46,925 nucleotides of DNA, taken from NCBI GenBank assembly GCA_029780675.1, contig JAKOYE010000250.1, positions 1-46,925 of the forward strand. Reading direction: 5' to 3'. The number at the start of each line of letters is the position of its first letter. The first letter of the stretch is position 1. Positions 44,841 to 46,925 of the stretch are shown one piece after another. The notes under the pieces were generated by a model, which was not told the DNA's origin, searched no databases, and saw nothing but the letters and a program-made list of their open reading frames with translations. The stretch comes from Actinomycetes bacterium. GTDB taxonomy: Bacteria; Actinomycetota; Actinomycetes; Mycobacteriales; Mycobacteriaceae. The position numbers were made by a program, and so were the translations under genes.

Positions 44841-45281
44841 ATGACTATTTCCCGTTCCCTCAGCGGAGCCACTCTTGCCGGCGCGATGCTGATCGGATCT
44901 CTCGGCACTGCGGCGGTCGCGGCGGCGGACAACACGGTTCCGCCGTCGATGCTGAACACCACCTGCTCCCTCGACCAGATCATGGCGGCCACCAAGGTCG
45001 TCGACCCGATCACCTACGGCGAGCTGGTCGAGAAGTTCAACTCCGAGCCCCGGTGGTTGCAGGGCGGCATCGTTTATCACATGAATCTGCTGTTGCAGAA
45101 GCCGCCACAGGAGCGGCAGGCCGAGGTCAACACGCTGACGGGTATCTTCCCCGAGTACGTCGGGCTGTTCACCGCCGCCGAGCCGGAGGCCAATGCGATC
45201 GCGGCCAAGTGCCCGACCTTCCCGGCCGAGGATCCAGCGGTGTGGGATCCCACCGCACCGGTGCCCGCTCCAGTCGGCTAG
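44841..45281 (+). CDS. Secreted hemophore-related protein
   Basis: 146 residues with a clear Sec signal peptide: polar start, hydrophobic ATLAGAMLIGSLGTAAVAAA, cleavage near AAADN. The mature protein has CSLDQIMAATKVVDP, a central helical part with WLQGGIVYHMNLLLQKPPQE, and a second Cys in AIAAKCPTFP, so one disulfide is likely. The pattern resembles the small mycobacterial haem-binding family (Rv0203 and relatives), but I cannot identify the haem-binding Tyr/His with certainty. It lies between fadE25 and birA without functional partners. Confidence 0.75.
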   Translation: MTISRSLSGATLAGAMLIGSLGTAAVAAADNTVPPSMLNTTCSLDQIMAATKVVDPITYGELVEKFNSEPRWLQGGIVYHMNLLLQKPPQERQAEVNTLTGIFPEYVGLFTAAEPEANAIAAKCPTFPAEDPAVWDPTAPVPAPVG

Positions 45282-45302
45282 TCGCACGGTAACGGGTTGC
45301 GG

Positions 45303-46121
45303 TCAGCGCAGGTGGGTGATGTCCCCGGCCGACACCCAGACGTTCTCCGTGCCGGTGTCGATCTGCAGCTGTCCGAGGTCGTCGAGATCGGTTGCGGTGC
45401 CGACGATCTCGCGATCGCCGGGTAACAGCGCACGGACTCGGGTGCCGAGGGTGACACTGCGGGAGCGGTAGTCCGCGACGAGTCCGGGATCCGGGCCGCC
45501 GACGGTGTTCCACCGGTCGATCCGCGCGGTGAGTTCGGCCAGGATGCTGCCGAGAAGAGCGCTGCGGTCCAGCATCGTCGAGCCCAGCATCAGCAGCGAG
45601 GTGGCTCGGGGATCGGGCGCCTCCGCGACGGTCAGCGTGACATTGAGGCCGACGCCGATCACGATCACCGGATCCGGTGTGGCCACCTCGGCCAGGATGC
45701 CGCCCAGCTTCCTGTCTCCCTGTCGGGGGTCGCCCACCATGATGTCGTTGGGCCACTTCAACCCGGGGGAGATCCCGGTGGTGGCCGTCACCGCGTCGGC
45801 GACGGCCACCCCGGTCAACAGCGACAGCCAGCCCCATGCCGCCCGCGGTGGGCCGGAGGCGTCCACTCCGAGGGAGAAGGTGACCTGCGAACGGGCGGGT
45901 GTCGACCAGCTGCGGCCGTGCCGGCCTCGCCCGGCACTCTGATGCTCGGCCACCAGCACCAGCCCGGCGATGTCTTCCCCGCCGGCGTGCCGGGCCAGCA
46001 GGTCCGCATTGGTCGAGCCGGTGGTCTCCACCAGTTCGATCCCGCGCAGCGGCCGGCCGGGGCCGACGAGATCGTGACGTATCCCGGTGAGGTCGAGTGG
46101 AGGCCGGTTCCGGGCGGTCAT
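45303..46121 (-). CDS. birA: Biotin-[acetyl-CoA-carboxylase] ligase
   Basis: Activates biotin to biotinyl-5'-AMP and transfers it to the Lys of BCCP domains, such as K559 of AccA3 in this window. 272 residues, without the N-terminal DNA-binding domain (class I, no repressor role). Catalytic loop HQSAGRGRHGRSWSTPARSQ; LKWPNDIMVGDPRQGDRKLG; VIVIGVGLNVTLTV. ATG 46119-46121. In M. tuberculosis birA is divergent from accD5; here it is about 5.6 kb away beyond fadE25. Confidence 0.94.
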   Translation of the reverse strand: MTARNRPPLDLTGIRHDLVGPGRPLRGIELVETTGSTNADLLARHAGGEDIAGLVLVAEHQSAGRGRHGRSWSTPARSQVTFSLGVDASGPPRAAWGWLSLLTGVAVADAVTATTGISPGLKWPNDIMVGDPRQGDRKLGGILAEVATPDPVIVIGVGLNVTLTVAEAPDPRATSLLMLGSTMLDRSALLGSILAELTARIDRWNTVGGPDPGLVADYRSRSVTLGTRVRALLPGDREIVGTATDLDDLGQLQIDTGTENVWVSAGDITHLR

Positions 46122-46157
46122 GCGGGTTAGGTTAGCGGTGTCTCGGCCGTTCTTCGC

Positions 46158-46910
46158 TCACTGCGCCGCCCTGGTCACCTTCTCGGTTTCCCGCCGGCGC
46201 TCCAGCGCCGACGGATCCGGGTTGGCCAGCTGGACGAGCGACGCCCCGGCCGCCCAGACCGCGAGCAGATTGTGGACGATCTCCTCCGCGGTGCCCCACG
46301 GTCGGGCGGACATCACCCGGTCGGCCGGTCCGAGCCGCTGATCCGACGCCTCGGCCCGGGCTGCGGCCAGCACGTCGTCGGCACTGCGCCCGGGCAGGGC
46401 CGGACCGGGGTTCGGCTCGGGCGTGATCTGGTCAGCGTGCACCCGCACCGCGGTGGCGAAGTCGGTGACTCCGATCGGCAGGTCGTCGGCGGCCCGGCCG
46501 AACGGATCCAGCGACAGCACCGCGACGTCACCGCCCGTCGCCACCGCATCGGCGTCGTCGAGGCGGTCGCGCGTGCACAGCGCGATATCGGCCGGCGCCG
46601 CATGTTCGGGCCCGTCAGTCGGCCCGGCGCCGACCGGGACCACCTCGGCGCCGATCCACCAGACGCCCAGCAGCACCGCGGCGGTCTGCCAGTGCGCGGG
46701 CAGCAGCACCGCCACCCGGCTGCCCGGTCCCGCACCGAACTCGTCACGCAGCAGGTTGGCGGTCTTGGCCGCCCAGTTGGCCAGCGTCACCGTCGACAGT
46801 TCGGTGCGCTCACCGGAGGCGTCGTCGTAGTAGGTGATGCGCGGCCCCATCCGCTGCGCCGGTGAACCGTCCACCAGCAGCGGGTCCAGCAGGGCGCTGG
46901 TGAGGTTCAT
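46158..46910 (-). CDS. TIGR03089-family protein (Rv3268-like)
   Basis: About 250 residues. ITYYDDASGERTELSTVTLA, NWAAKTANLLRDEFGAGPGS and VAVLLPAHWQTAAVLLGVWW resemble the N-terminal part of AMP-forming acyl-CoA synthetases (ANL), but the protein ends before the adenylation signature loop, as in Rv3268. So it is probably a non-catalytic ANL-derived protein. I prefer ATG 46908-46910 (MNLTSALLDPLL), which aligns with the family start; ATG 46920-46922 adds four residues, and sequence further upstream is outside the window. Confidence 0.82.
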   Translation of the reverse strand: MNLTSALLDPLLVDGSPAQRMGPRITYYDDASGERTELSTVTLANWAAKTANLLRDEFGAGPGSRVAVLLPAHWQTAAVLLGVWWIGAEVVPVGAGPTDGPEHAAPADIALCTRDRLDDADAVATGGDVAVLSLDPFGRAADDLPIGVTDFATAVRVHADQITPEPNPGPALPGRSADDVLAAARAEASDQRLGPADRVMSARPWGTAEEIVHNLLAVWAAGASLVQLANPDPSALERRRETEKVTRAAQ

Positions 46911-46925
46911 CAGTTGACGCATCGG

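Noticed and set aside
1..46925. CRISPR array, tRNA, rRNA, prophage or defence island
   Set aside because: No regularly spaced palindromic repeats, no tRNA-like cloverleaf or CCA-proximal arm pattern, and no integrase, capsid, toxin-antitoxin or restriction genes were seen. The HNH/DUF222 protein is the only nuclease-like gene outside repair.

Overview
The window is high-GC DNA from a mycobacterium, most likely an environmental, rapidly growing member of Mycobacteriaceae (Mycolicibacterium-like). Evidence: an Sdh2-type sdhCDAB cluster, LpdA/GlpD2/Lhr/Nei homologues, the rsbW-sigF pair, the accA3-sufE-sseA-maf-accE5-accD5 block and purK-purE-fadE25 occur in the order of the M. tuberculosis Rv3319-Rv3268 interval. 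Many genes start with GTG. Several have a TANNNT -10 box 6-8 nt before the start codon, the mycobacterial leaderless layout. Family and locus comparisons are from memory; no search was run.

Layout. 1-1.6 kb: the 3' end of an IS630-type transposase, then an amino-acid permease gene that is truncated at its 5' end and frameshifted near its 3' end. 1.6-5.1 kb: sdhCDAB (minus strand). 5.2-12.0 kb: adenosine deaminase, an HNH/DUF222 protein, a two-repeat protein of unknown function (Rv3311-like), uracil phosphoribosyltransferase, purine nucleoside phosphorylase and an M20D amidohydrolase. cdd, deoA and pmmB, which belong to this neighbourhood in M. tuberculosis, are absent here. 12.0-19.6 kb: a GalE-like epimerase, a GGCT-like protein, a P-loop sulfotransferase-like protein, LpdA, GlpD, an RluA-type pseudouridine synthase, an alpha/beta hydrolase and a small membrane protein. 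19.5-24.8 kb: Nei and the giant helicase Lhr. 24.9-30.6 kb: an accessory block with a P450, its ferredoxin reductase and ferredoxin, a divergent epoxide hydrolase, a glycosyltransferase-like protein and a lipoprotein. 30.6-32.1 kb: a tiny Rho_N-like gene with a near-consensus SigF promoter, a frameshifted rsbW and an intact sigF. 32.1-39.7 kb: a minus-strand run with a secreted amine oxidase and the acyl-CoA carboxylase/sulfur-transfer genes. 39.8-46.9 kb: a two-gene DsbB-like unit, PH-domain protein, GtrA, purK, purE, fadE25, a hemophore-like secreted protein, birA and a TIGR03089 protein.

Functional links. AccA3, AccE5, AccD5 and the biotin ligase BirA form a biotin-dependent carboxylase system in one window; FadE25 acts in acyl-CoA metabolism beside it. 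Sdh2, LpdA and GlpD are respiratory flavoenzymes feeding quinone. P450, FdR and Fd make a complete electron-transfer chain, and the adjacent epoxide hydrolase could act on its products.

Most unusual signals. (1) At six genes the last few codons, including the stop codon, are repeated in tandem just downstream, a 'stop-codon echo' (permease, deoD, amidohydrolase, lpdA, P450, accD5). (2) sdhA and sdhB are joined by a 32-bp tandem duplication whose two copies each encode a 10-11 codon mini-ORF, linked by ATGA overlaps into a possible translational relay. (3) The gene for the anti-SigF factor carries a one-base frameshift next to an intact sigF. (4) LpdA has a complete CxxxxC although the M. tuberculosis enzyme is known for lacking one of these cysteines. 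(5) The Nei zinc finger is expanded by an 8-residue tandem repeat.
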